DNA from: Rhodospirillales bacterium
GTDB taxonomy: Bacteria; Pseudomonadota; Alphaproteobacteria; UBA828
Assembly: GCA_026712885.1 (NCBI GenBank)
Contig: JAPOPO010000535.1
Coordinates: 1-22,094 of the forward strand
DNA length: 22,094 nucleotides
Direction of reading: 5' to 3'
Of the stretch, positions 7,023 to 14,262 are shown one piece after another. The translations under genes were made by a program, and so were the position numbers. Under the pieces are notes generated by a model that saw only the letters and a program-made list of their open reading frames with translations, made no database searches and was not told where the DNA came from. Every line of letters starts with the position of its first letter. Position 1 is the stretch's first letter.

Positions 7023-8414
7023 CTATGTGGCGCTTGCGCCACCCTCGTCAAGGCAGGGGGCGCGGCGGAGGTGCCAGTCCGTCGCCTGCTGGTAGGCGTG
7101 GCCGACTCTGAACAGCAGCGGCTCCGCACCCCAGGCCGCTTCCAGCATCATGCCGATGGGCAGGCCGTCCGAGGAGAAGCCGCAGGGGACCGATAGTCCC
7201 GGAACGGACGCGAGCGCACCGCCGTAGGTGAAGCGCGTCGCATCCTGAGTGGCACGGTGGAGGCTGCGGTCGTCGGCGATCGGCGGTGCCGGCAAGGGCG
7301 TGGTTGGCGCGAGCAGTACGTCCACGGTCTCGAACACCTGCGCCAGCGACCGCCGCCACGCCTCCCGCCCGCGCATGGCCTCGGCGTAATCAACGGCGCT
7401 GAACTCGCGCCCCATGATCATGCGCTCGTAGACCGGCTCGGAGAGCGCACCGGGGCCGGCGTCGAGCCGCTCCTTGTGGTAGGCGCAGGCATCGGCGTAG
7501 GCCATGATCGTGGTCCAGCGCTGGGCGGTCTCGGCGCCCTCCAGCGTGACATCGACAAGCCGCGCGCCCAGGGATTCCAGGCTGGCGGCGGCGGCGCGGA
7601 CCGAGGCCTCGACCTCGGCATCGACGTTCTCGAAGAAGAAGTTTCGCGCGAGCCCGATGCGCACGCCCTCGATCCCGTCGTCCAGCCGGGGCAGAAAGTT
7701 CTCGAGCGGCGTGTGCCGCGAGACCGGATCGAGCGGATCGTAGGAGGCGAGCGCCGCAAAGAGCCGTGCGACGTCCGCCACACAGCGCGCCATGGGGCCG
7801 ACAGTGTCGTGCGCGACGCTGACAGGCGTGATGCCGCGGATCGAAATGCGGCCGTGCGTCGGGCGCAAGCCAGCGACACCGGTCATCGAGGCCGGAATCC
7901 GCACCGAGCCGCCAGTGTCGGTACCGAGCGAGGCCTCGGCCATCTCGGCCGCGACGACGGCGCCGGAGCCGCCGCTGGAGCCTCCCGGTATATGCTTGGG
8001 GTTCCACGGGTTTCGGCACCGGCCCACCACCGGGTTGGTCGAGACCACCCCCCAGGCCAGCTCCTGCATGTTGGCCTTGCCGATCAGCACCGCGCCCTGC
8101 GCCTTGAGCCGGCCGACCACCGGGGCATCGCGGTTGGGGATGTGATCCGCGAGATAGGCGGCGCCACTGGTGGTGCGCACGCCTGCGGTCTCGATATTGT
8201 CCTTGAGCGCAATGGGCACGCCGTGCAGCAGACCGAGCCAACGCCCCTCGGCAGCCGCCCGGTCGCAGGCGTCTGCCTCCTCCCGCGCCCGCTCCGCCGT
8301 GGTCGTGATCATGGCGTTGAGCGCGGGATCGAGTTGCTCGATCCGCGAGAGGCAGCGTTCGACCGCCTCGCGCGCGCTGCCCGGCGCGAGCCGGTCGGGC
8401 ACCCCTCCGCTCAT
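7023..8414 (-). CDS. Amidase (amidase-signature family)
   Basis: This 463-residue enzyme of the amidase-signature family (GatA, aryl-acylamidase, indoleacetamide hydrolase group) hydrolyses a carboxamide to acid plus ammonia. The Ser-cisSer-Lys triad is complete: Lys71 in IALKDNIE, Ser146 in GGSSGGSGA and Ser170 in GTDTGGSVRIPA. The 24-residue spacing between the two serines matches the family. GatB and GatC are absent, and the C-terminal half does not look like GatA, so a catabolic amidase is more likely than tRNA amidotransferase. ATG at 8414 has a rather distant GGAAGG; the start is plausible but not certain. It begins 39 bp after the secreted protein gene and precedes the DUF6635-like gene by six bases. 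Confidence 0.93.
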   Translation of the reverse strand: MSGGVPDRLAPGSAREAVERCLSRIEQLDPALNAMITTTAERAREEADACDRAAAEGRWLGLLHGVPIALKDNIETAGVRTTSGAAYLADHIPNRDAPVVGRLKAQGAVLIGKANMQELAWGVVSTNPVVGRCRNPWNPKHIPGGSSGGSGAVVAAEMAEASLGTDTGGSVRIPASMTGVAGLRPTHGRISIRGITPVSVAHDTVGPMARCVADVARLFAALASYDPLDPVSRHTPLENFLPRLDDGIEGVRIGLARNFFFENVDAEVEASVRAAAASLESLGARLVDVTLEGAETAQRWTTIMAYADACAYHKERLDAGPGALSEPVYERMIMGREFSAVDYAEAMRGREAWRRSLAQVFETVDVLLAPTTPLPAPPIADDRSLHRATQDATRFTYGGALASVPGLSVPCGFSSDGLPIGMMLEAAWGAEPLLFRVGHAYQQATDWHLRRAPCLDEGGASAT

Positions 8415-8453
8415 GCGACGGCGGGGCCTTCCATCTGCACGCGCCGTTGCGCC

Positions 8454-9458
8454 CTACTGCGCGCCATAGACCGCAATGCTACGGATGGCGTAGTCGCCGC
8501 CTCCATTGACCAGCGACACGCCGCCGAACGGGTCCTCCAGGGCGCTGCTCTTCACCCGGATGAGCTCGGTGCCGTCTGCCGCCGCGGTCATGGTCCCGTC
8601 GCTCTCGCGCACGAGAGTGAGTGTGTGGCTTCGGCCGTCCTCAAGGGGTAGCTCGTCGCGCGACTCGCCGATCACCTCCGCGCCGCGCCGGCCGAAGCGC
8701 GAGAGCAGCAGTCCGGGATCGCTGCCGGCCCGGTAGGAGAGGCGATAGCCCGCGGTACCGCCTCTGCCCTGAAACAGGTCGATCTCGAACTGCGCGTCCT
8801 TGTGCGCGATACCCGACATCAACTCCAATTCGAGGGCGAAGGTGTTGGGAATGTCCGCATCCAGGACAATCTCCGCAGGTTCGGGCCCGGCCGGCCCAGT
8901 GTCCTCCTTTTCCTCTTCGTCGTCACCGCCCCAGAGGTCGTCGAGCTTCTTCTCGCCGCTCAGCAGGTCGCCAATCGTGTCCTTGCTCTTGTCGAATAGC
9001 TCTTCGCCCTTGTCGATCAGCTCATCCCCTTTATCCCGGATGGTGTCGAGGGTAATTTTCATTGTCTCCGTATCGGCCCCGCTAAGCGGAATTGTCGTGC
9101 GCAGCCCGAGCCTGCGATCGACCGAGAAGTCGCCGCTCACCACCTCCCAGCGAGGATCATCCGTGTAATCGCCGTCGGCAAAATCGTCCCGGATCAGGGT
9201 CTCTCGCGGCCGGGCGTCGGCGGCGTGGGTGGCGATTATGTCGCGTAGGTCCTGGAGAAAGCGCGGGTCGGCCGCCCGTGCGTTCTCCGCCTCGTCGATC
9301 AGCGCCTTCAGCTCCCGCGCGAGGTCTTCCAGCGCGGTGGAGTCCGCGGCCTCCGTGCCCTCCGGGCTCCATTCCGAGTAGCGCGCCTCGTCATCGGCGA
9401 CGGCCGGCATGGCCATCGCGCTGGCGAGAAGGGCGGGGACGAGGAGCCTGCGCAGCAT
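8454..9458 (-). CDS. Secreted jelly-roll-like protein with an acidic helical insertion
   Basis: This 334-residue exported protein has a signal peptide at residues 1-21 (MLRRLLVPALLASAMAMPAVA), with cleavage expected after AVA. Residues 36-85 are helical. From 86 on (LIRDDFADGDY, RWEVVSGDFSVD) it looks like the first strands of a concanavalin/LamG-type sandwich. The sandwich resumes at about 197 (IVLDADIPNTFALELEL) and ends GGVSLVNGGGDYAIRSIAVYG. Between them, residues 137-186 hold three heptad-like repeats (DKGDELI, DKGEELF, DKSKDTI) and an acidic run (DDEEEKED). ATG at 9458 has GGAGG six bases upstream. No catalytic site is recognised; carbohydrate or envelope binding is a guess from the fold impression. 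It is transcribed divergently from the OmpA-family lipoprotein, which also points to the envelope. Confidence 0.85.
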   Translation of the reverse strand: MLRRLLVPALLASAMAMPAVADDEARYSEWSPEGTEAADSTALEDLARELKALIDEAENARAADPRFLQDLRDIIATHAADARPRETLIRDDFADGDYTDDPRWEVVSGDFSVDRRLGLRTTIPLSGADTETMKITLDTIRDKGDELIDKGEELFDKSKDTIGDLLSGEKKLDDLWGGDDEEEKEDTGPAGPEPAEIVLDADIPNTFALELELMSGIAHKDAQFEIDLFQGRGGTAGYRLSYRAGSDPGLLLSRFGRRGAEVIGESRDELPLEDGRSHTLTLVRESDGTMTAAADGTELIRVKSSALEDPFGGVSLVNGGGDYAIRSIAVYGAQ

Positions 9459-9635
9459 GCCATGCCTCCAGTCTGAATGCGTCGTTTCGATCCACCATGA
9501 TCTAGCCCGGATTTCTCAGAATTGTCGAGCGATTGCGCCCTAATTTGTCCAGAATTCGCGTAGACCTTATCTCGTTGCGCTATCGACGATAAGCCGGAAG
9601 GCGCTATAGTCCTGAAATCAGCAGGGAGGCGTGAT
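9459..9635. promoter_or_regulatory. Divergent promoter region, secreted protein / OmpA lipoprotein
   Basis: This 177-bp gap separates two divergent start codons and is visibly more AT-rich than the flanking genes. For the plus strand, TATAGT at 9605-9610 is a plausible -10 box 25 bases before the OmpA-family start, with a poor -35 (ATCGAC) 17 bases upstream. The odd palindrome TATCGACGATA at 9581-9591 overlaps that -35, and CTTATC (9566-9571) pairs with GATAAG (9588-9593). These could be an operator. GGAGG precedes both start codons. For the minus strand no -10 box is convincing. Confidence 0.4.
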
Positions 9636-10535
9636 ATGAGATTCTTCAAGGGAACTAGGTTCGGGACGACCGGGCTCCGTCTCGCGGCGGTTGCGGGGCT
9701 GGCGGCTGTGCTGGGCGCGTGCCACGGCACGGATCTTGCAGGCGTCAAGGACCTCGATCCTCAAGGATCGGAATTCAACGCGCAACTCTACGCGGGTTAC
9801 ATTGAGCTCTCCTCCAATGAGCTGGCGGAGTACGACTATCGGGATTCCGACGGCTTTGCGATGAAGGCGGCAGCGGCGGCGCGGGGCGACGATGTAAGGC
9901 CGACCGCTGTCGACGCACGTATGATCGCGCCCGACAAGCAGGAGGAGCTCTCGAAGGCGAGAGGGCGGCTCATGACGATGCTGTATGGGAGCGGCAAGGC
10001 CAAGGCGCCCGCCATCGCCGCCCGCGCTCAGATCACCTTCGAATGCTGGTTGCAGGAGCAGGAAGAAGGGCATCAGCCGGGCGATATCTCCGACTGCCGC
10101 AACGCTTTCTACGGCTCGGTGATCGCCGCCGAGGTCGCGATGCGGCCCAAGCGGGAGCCGGCACCGGAGCCCGAGCCTGCACCGGAGCCTGAGCCCAGCT
10201 ACACGACCTACTACGTGGTGTTCTTCGATTTCGATAGCTCCGAGCTTTCGAACGCCGCGAAGCAGACTCTGGACGAGGCCGCTGAGACGGCGCTGGCGAT
10301 GAGGCCCTACAAGATCATCATTCGGGGCCACACCGACCGTGCCGGCCCGGAAACGTACAACATGGGTCTCTCCGAGAGGCGCGCTCTCGCGGTGGCGGGC
10401 TACATGATCGATCAGGGCGCAGGCCGCTTCGTGATCGACGCCGAGGGTCTCGGCGAATCGGAGCCGATCGCCAAGACCGCCGACAACGTGCGTGACGGCC
10501 GCAACCGGCGGGTCGAGGTCACGCTGAGCGAGTGA
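9636..10535 (+). CDS. OmpA-family outer-membrane lipoprotein
   Basis: This 299-residue envelope lipoprotein probably anchors the outer membrane to peptidoglycan. Its signal peptide ends in the lipobox LGAC, so Cys29 would be acylated. Residues 35-165 form an unrecognised helical domain with two cysteines (137 and 154) that could form a disulfide. A proline/glutamate linker follows (170-188). The OmpA C-terminal peptidoglycan-binding domain spans about 190-299: VVFFDFDSSELS, then GHTDRAG with Asp234, LSERRA with Arg249, and a final GRNRRVEV. ATG at 9636 is preceded by GGAGG. The layout is lipoprotein plus soluble domain plus OmpA, not a beta-barrel, and differs from Pal by its long N-terminal domain. 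Its transcript probably ends at the hairpin at 10578-10617. Confidence 0.93.
   Translation: MRFFKGTRFGTTGLRLAAVAGLAAVLGACHGTDLAGVKDLDPQGSEFNAQLYAGYIELSSNELAEYDYRDSDGFAMKAAAAARGDDVRPTAVDARMIAPDKQEELSKARGRLMTMLYGSGKAKAPAIAARAQITFECWLQEQEEGHQPGDISDCRNAFYGSVIAAEVAMRPKREPAPEPEPAPEPEPSYTTYYVVFFDFDSSELSNAAKQTLDEAAETALAMRPYKIIIRGHTDRAGPETYNMGLSERRALAVAGYMIDQGAGRFVIDAEGLGESEPIAKTADNVRDGRNRRVEVTLSE
10161..10196 (+). repeat. 18-bp tandem repeat coding the Pro/Glu linker
   Basis: Two adjacent 18-base units, gcaccggagcccgagcct and gcaccggagcctgagccc, differ at two silent positions. They encode the alternating proline/glutamate linker between the N-terminal and OmpA domains of the lipoprotein. Such units can change linker length by slippage. 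Confidence 0.7.
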
Positions 10536-10538
10536 AGC

Positions 10539-10559
10539 TAGGGGGCTGCAAGCTCCCTA
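10539..10559. terminator. Inverted repeat between convergent OmpA and oxygenase genes
   Basis: TAGGGGGCT, a GCA loop and AGCTCCCTA form a 9-bp stem with one G-U pair in the plus-strand RNA. It fills the 21-bp gap after the OmpA stop and includes the oxygenase stop codon (10557-10559). Neither side has a U-tract, so it is weaker as a terminator than the next hairpin. Confidence 0.45.
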
Positions 10560-11579
10560 TTCGTCGTAGTGGTAGGTGCGGGCGACCATTCTCTCCGAGT
10601 GGTCGCCCGCTTTTATTGGCTCGTAGCGCCACGGATTGTCCGGGCCGACGCAGCTCGGGATCGCCTCGACCTCCACCTCATAGTCGACGCCGAAGAACTG
10701 CACCAGGGAGTAGCGCTTGCTGCCTGACGTGTTGATGACCCGGTGCATGGTCGAGACGAACAAGTCGTTGGTCCATTGCTGCATGAGGTCGCCCAGATTG
10801 ACGGCAAAGCTGCCGTTCACTGGCGGCACGATCAGCCAGTCGCCCTCGGGGCTCAGCATCTGCAGCCCTTCCCGGTCCTGCCAGACGGTGGTGAAGCACT
10901 CGTAGTCGGTGTGGGCGCCCAGCCCGATATGGGCGATGTCGAGGGGCTCCGGTTGCGGCTCGTAGTAGCACACGCGAAGCCGGGCCAGTGGCTTGGTGTA
11001 CTTCGAGGTGAAGTAACCCTCCTCCACATCCAGCGCATATTCGAACGCACGGAAAATCTGGCGGCCGAGCTCAAGCTGGCAGTCGAAATAGGTGCCGAGC
11101 GCCCAGCGGAAATCGGCGGGCTCGGCCGGCCAGTTGTTGGGGCCGTAGAAGCGAATGCCGCGCACGTGATCGGGATCGTCCGGCGGCAGGTCGTGCGCCA
11201 TCTCGATGGCCTCCGAGATGTCGCTGGAGCCTTCAAGACTGTGGTCGGCCGTGATCCCGTCCACCGGCACGTAGCCCCGGTGGTTGGGCCAGTCGAGATA
11301 GTGATTGCGCATCTTCCGCTCGACCGGAAGCGCGAAGAAGCGTTGCATGGCGGCCTTTGCGCGCTGGATCACCGACTGCGGAAACTGATGGTTGACGATG
11401 TAGAAGAACCCGGGGCCCGCGCAGGCGGCACGGATCGCCCGCGCCATGCTCTTGCGCTCGGCCAGGCTCGGCGAATAGAGCGCACCGAAGTCGATGACGG
11501 GCACCTCGGCAAGCGAGGCGTGGCGCACCGCCGGCGCGTGCATGCCCTCCCTGATCTGAAACGGTGTTTCGGTGTCCAT
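10557..11579 (-). CDS. 2-oxoglutarate/Fe(II) oxygenase, isopenicillin N synthase family
   Basis: This 340-residue cytosolic non-haem iron oxygenase probably couples 2-oxoglutarate decarboxylation to oxidation of a small molecule. The N-terminal DIOX_N block (VPVIDFGALYS, GFFYIVNHQF) and the catalytic barrel are both complete. Iron ligands are His223 and Asp225 (AHTDYECFTTVWQD) plus His279 (STMHRVIN). Arg289 and Ser291 (RYS) would bind the 2-oxoglutarate carboxylate. GLQML and FAVNLGDLMQQWTN are standard family text. ATG at 11579 has GGGAG five bases upstream. The family includes gibberellin oxidases, ethylene-forming enzyme and many bacterial catabolic oxygenases, so the substrate is open. 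It is divergent from the SDR gene across a probable operator, which suggests shared control. Confidence 0.93.
   Translation of the reverse strand: MDTETPFQIREGMHAPAVRHASLAEVPVIDFGALYSPSLAERKSMARAIRAACAGPGFFYIVNHQFPQSVIQRAKAAMQRFFALPVERKMRNHYLDWPNHRGYVPVDGITADHSLEGSSDISEAIEMAHDLPPDDPDHVRGIRFYGPNNWPAEPADFRWALGTYFDCQLELGRQIFRAFEYALDVEEGYFTSKYTKPLARLRVCYYEPQPEPLDIAHIGLGAHTDYECFTTVWQDREGLQMLSPEGDWLIVPPVNGSFAVNLGDLMQQWTNDLFVSTMHRVINTSGSKRYSLVQFFGVDYEVEVEAIPSCVGPDNPWRYEPIKAGDHSERMVARTYHYDE
10578..10617 (+). terminator. Rho-independent terminator for the OmpA gene, inside the oxygenase gene
   Basis: GCGGGCGACCA (10578-10588) and TGGTCGCCCGC (10600-10610) make a perfect 11-bp GC-rich stem around an 11-base loop. 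TTTTATT follows immediately on the plus strand. This is the classic intrinsic terminator form and lies 43 bp past the OmpA stop. The same bases encode residues near the C-terminus of the minus-strand oxygenase (AGDHSERMVAR). The U-tract is on the plus strand only, so it should stop OmpA transcription before it runs antisense into the oxygenase. Confidence 0.8.
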
Positions 11580-11617
11580 GCGTGTCTCCCGCCGACCTTC
11601 ATTTCTGGCATGATAGT

Positions 11618-11634
11618 GTGAACCGGCTGTTCAC
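11618..11634. promoter_or_regulatory. Operator-like palindrome between oxygenase and SDR genes
   Basis: GTGAAC, CGGCT and GTTCAC form a perfect 6-5-6 inverted repeat in the 137-bp gap between two divergent genes. On the minus strand it is two bases upstream of TATCAT (plus-strand 11610-11615), a good -10 box for the oxygenase gene. A bound repressor would therefore sit in the promoter spacer. No convincing -35 is seen. On the plus side a TATAGC at 11646-11651 is a weak -10 candidate for the SDR gene. The regulator is not in the window. Confidence 0.5.
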
Positions 11635-11716
11635 GACGGCGAGCCTATAGCGCAATTTGCCCGTCGATGCCTCATCCGCCGACCGGCGGCACCATCATCG
11701 CTATTGGGAGACCAGC

Positions 11717-12544
11717 ATGGAGACTTCTCTTCAGGGCCGCCGCGCCCTGGTTACCGGGGCAGGAACCGGGATTGGCGCGGCCATCGCCGAGGCCCTCGCG
11801 CGCGAAGGGGCGCATGTGGCGGTCCACGCGCGCAGCGACGAGCGCGCCCGGCCGACCGTCGATGCGATCGAGGCGGCGGGAGGCCGCGCCTTCGCCACCA
11901 CGGCCGACCTCCGCGACCGCGCGGCCATCGCGCCGATGTGCCAGGCCGCCATCGAGCGGCTCGGCGGCCTCGACATTCTGGTCAACAACGCAGGCATCTT
12001 CGTCCGCAAGCAGGTGGGCGAGATGGACCTCGCGAGCTGGGATGCCATGCTCGAGATCAACCTCACGGCTCCCTATCTGGTGACCCAGGCCACGCTGCCG
12101 GCGATCAGGTCGTCCAGCACGGGGGCCTCCATCATCTTCATCTCCTCGATCGGTGCCGGCGCCTATTCCGCGGGCTGGGGCACCTACGCGATGACGAAGA
12201 ACGGGCTCATCGCCTTCATGCGCTGCCTCGCGGACGAGGTCGGCGGCGACGGTGTCCGCGTCAACGCCATCTGTCCCGGCTGGGTCGAGACCAGGATGGC
12301 GCAGGACACCCACCGGAGCATCGCGGCGGATCTCGGCGTCGATTACGACACCTTCTACGCGGAGAACATGCGTGCCAACATGCTGGGCGCGCTGGTGACC
12401 ACCGACAGCGTCGCCGACATCGCCGTCTTCCTCGCGAGCGAGCGTAGTCGCCACATCACGGCGCAGGAGCACACCGTCTGCGGCGGCTGCAGCCCCGGCA
12501 ACAGCGCCAAGCCGGCCGAGGAAGAGGCCGAGGCGGACGCGTAG
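11717..12544 (+). CDS. Short-chain dehydrogenase/reductase (SDR)
   Basis: This 275-residue NAD(P)-dependent classical SDR oxidises an alcohol or reduces a ketone in the cytosol. The Rossmann signature TGAGTGIG is at 13-20, NNAG at 90-93, and the active site is Asn115, Ser144, Tyr157 and Lys161 (YAMTK). PGWVETRM follows as the usual substrate-loop lead. ATG at 11717 has GGGAG seven bases upstream; an in-frame start 60 bases earlier has no ribosome site. The C-terminus ends in an acidic tail (AKPAEEEAEADA) past the normal GG end of SDRs, and the usual VDGG is VCGG here. It is divergent from the oxygenase and convergent with the aldehyde dehydrogenase, so oxygenase, alcohol dehydrogenase and aldehyde dehydrogenase could act in sequence (inference). 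Confidence 0.93.
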   Translation: METSLQGRRALVTGAGTGIGAAIAEALAREGAHVAVHARSDERARPTVDAIEAAGGRAFATTADLRDRAAIAPMCQAAIERLGGLDILVNNAGIFVRKQVGEMDLASWDAMLEINLTAPYLVTQATLPAIRSSSTGASIIFISSIGAGAYSAGWGTYAMTKNGLIAFMRCLADEVGGDGVRVNAICPGWVETRMAQDTHRSIAADLGVDYDTFYAENMRANMLGALVTTDSVADIAVFLASERSRHITAQEHTVCGGCSPGNSAKPAEEEAEADA

Positions 12545-12576
12545 ACTCGGCAAAGGCGTCGATAACGGCGGACTCT

Positions 12577-12602
12577 CCCTCTCCTCCCCGGGGAGGAGAG
12601 GG
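12577..12602. repeat. Perfect 26-bp palindrome between convergent genes, probable bidirectional terminator or REP-like repeat
   Basis: CCCTCTCCTCCCC is followed immediately by its exact reverse complement, 13 bp per arm with no spacer. It sits in the 77-bp gap between the SDR stop (12544) and the aldehyde dehydrogenase stop (12622). Very similar C/T-rich hairpins are scattered between genes in many alphaproteobacterial genomes, so a dispersed repeat is likely. It could fold in RNA from either strand and stop both convergent transcripts, although no U-tract flanks it. Confidence 0.7.
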
Positions 12603-12621
12603 CTGCGCCGAGGAGGGGCGG

Positions 12622-14112
12622 TTACTTGTCGATATCGCCCATGCACATGTACTTGACCTCCAGGAATTCATCGAGGCCGTAGTGCGAGCCTTCGCGGCCG
12701 ATGCCGGATTCCTTCATCCCGCCGAAGGGCGCCACCTCGGTCGAGATGATCCCGGTGTTGATGCCGACGATGCCGTACTCGAGCTGCTCCGCCACCCGCC
12801 AGATGCGCCCGATGTCGCGGCTGTAGAAATAGGCCGCGAGGCCGAACTCGGTGTCGTTGGCGAGCTGCACCGCCTCGTCGTCGGTCTCGAAGCGGAAGAT
12901 CGGCGCGAGCGGGCCGAAGGTCTCCTCACGCGCCACCTTCATCTGGGTGTTCACGTTGGCGATCACGGTGGGCTCGAAGAAGTTGCCGCCAAGCGGATGG
13001 CGCTTGCCGCCCTGGATCACCTCCGCCCCCTTGTCCACCGCGTCCTGGATGTGCTCCTCGACCTTGGCGACGGCGGCGTCGTCGATCAGCGGCCCCTGCT
13101 GGGTCTCGCCTTCGAGGCCGGGTCCGACGACCAGCTTGGAGGCCGCCTCGGCCAGCCGCTCCGCGAAGGTCTCGTAGACACCGCCTTGCACCAGGAAGCG
13201 GTTGGCGCAGACGCAGGTCTGGCCCGTATTGCGGTACTTTGACGCGATAGCGCCGGTCACGGCCGAGTCCATGTCGGCGTCGTCGAAGACGATGAAGGGC
13301 GCGTTGCCGCCGAGCTCCATCGAGACCTTCTTGACCGTGCTCGCGCACTGCTCGAGCAGGATCTTGCCCACCTCGGTCGAGCCGGTGAAGGAGAGCTTGC
13401 GCACGATGGGATTGGCGGTCATCTCGCCGCCCACATCGCCCGAGGGGCCGGTGATCACGTTGAAGACGCCGCGCGGGATGCCCGCCCGCTCACCCAGCTC
13501 GCAGAGCGCCAGCGCCGAGAACGGCGTCGCCGTCGCCGGCCGCGAGACCACGGTGCAGCCGGCCGCGAGCGCGGGCCCGGCCTTGCGCGTGATCATGGCG
13601 TTCGGGAAGTTCCAAGGCGTGATCGTGCCGACCACGCCCACCGGCTCCTTGGTCACCACGATCCGCCGGTCGTTCAGGTGCTGCGGGATGACGTCGCCAT
13701 AGGCGCGCTTGCCTTCCTCCGCGAACCACTCGATGAACGAGCCGCCGTAGCCGATCTCGCCCCGCGATTCCGCCATCGGCTTGCCCTGCTCGGCGGTCAT
13801 GATGATGGCGAGATCCTCCTGGTTCGCCATCATCAGGTCGTACCACTTGCGGAGGATCTGGGCGCGCTCCTTCGCGGTCTTCGCGCGCCAGGCGGGGAAG
13901 GCCCGGTTGGCCGCCTCGATGGCCGCGCGGGTCTCGGTGGCGGAGAACGCCGGCACGGTGCCGATCACGTGGCCGTCCGCCGGGTTCACCACGTCGGTGG
14001 TCCGCCCGGACTTCGCGTCGAGCCACTGGCCGTCCACATAGCATTGCTGGCGGAACAGCGTCGGGTCCTGGAGGAAGACGCCCTTCACGATTTCGGCGGC
14101 GGCAGTGCTCAT
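12622..14112 (-). CDS. gabD: Succinate-semialdehyde dehydrogenase-type aldehyde dehydrogenase
   Basis: This 496-residue NAD(P)-dependent aldehyde dehydrogenase most resembles GabD, which oxidises succinate semialdehyde to succinate in GABA breakdown. Seen in order are TPWNFP with Asn168, FTGSTEVGK for the cofactor, the general base Glu266 in MELGGNAP, and the nucleophile Cys300 in NTGQTCVCANR. The second cysteine two residues later is typical of SSADH and has been linked to redox control in some homologues. At the cofactor-ribose site the common VLKPA reads VSRPA, with Arg191 replacing Lys, which could shift NAD/NADP preference. ATG at 14112 begins STAAAEIVKG with AAGGGA upstream; the frame open to 14205 lacks such a site. 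No GABA transaminase is nearby, so glutarate semialdehyde or another semialdehyde is also possible. Confidence 0.9.
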   Translation of the reverse strand: MSTAAAEIVKGVFLQDPTLFRQQCYVDGQWLDAKSGRTTDVVNPADGHVIGTVPAFSATETRAAIEAANRAFPAWRAKTAKERAQILRKWYDLMMANQEDLAIIMTAEQGKPMAESRGEIGYGGSFIEWFAEEGKRAYGDVIPQHLNDRRIVVTKEPVGVVGTITPWNFPNAMITRKAGPALAAGCTVVSRPATATPFSALALCELGERAGIPRGVFNVITGPSGDVGGEMTANPIVRKLSFTGSTEVGKILLEQCASTVKKVSMELGGNAPFIVFDDADMDSAVTGAIASKYRNTGQTCVCANRFLVQGGVYETFAERLAEAASKLVVGPGLEGETQQGPLIDDAAVAKVEEHIQDAVDKGAEVIQGGKRHPLGGNFFEPTVIANVNTQMKVAREETFGPLAPIFRFETDDEAVQLANDTEFGLAAYFYSRDIGRIWRVAEQLEYGIVGINTGIISTEVAPFGGMKESGIGREGSHYGLDEFLEVKYMCMGDIDK

Positions 14113-14262
14113 GGTGCAAAGTCCCTTCGTTTGGCGGATTGGTCGCGGAATTGCGGAGGAAGGCCGGCAGTATTGCCGATGCGGCGCCGGGCCGGCAAGG
14201 CACACCCGGCGCGCATTCCGGCCCCCGCGGGCGGTGCCGGACCGTCCGTGCTAGGGTGCGCC

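Noticed and set aside
7023..8414. Calling the amidase GatA of the tRNA amidotransferase
   Set aside because: No gatB or gatC is adjacent, and gene context and the C-terminal half fit a catabolic amidase better.
7257..8651. A 464-codon plus-strand open frame opposite the amidase
   Set aside because: The minus strand encodes a full amidase with its triad; the antisense frame has no family features.
11617..11635. Reading the GTGAAC palindrome as a CRP-type site (TGTGA-N6-TCACA)
   Set aside because: The spacing between TGTGA and TCAC is nine bases, not six, and the second half-site ends in G rather than A.
11650..11660. The 11-mer GCGCAATTTGC upstream of the SDR start, repeated at 20924-20934 upstream of the dioxygenase start
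   Set aside because: A shared 11-mer is expected by chance many times in a 22-kb window, and its distances to the two starts differ (57 and 27 bp).
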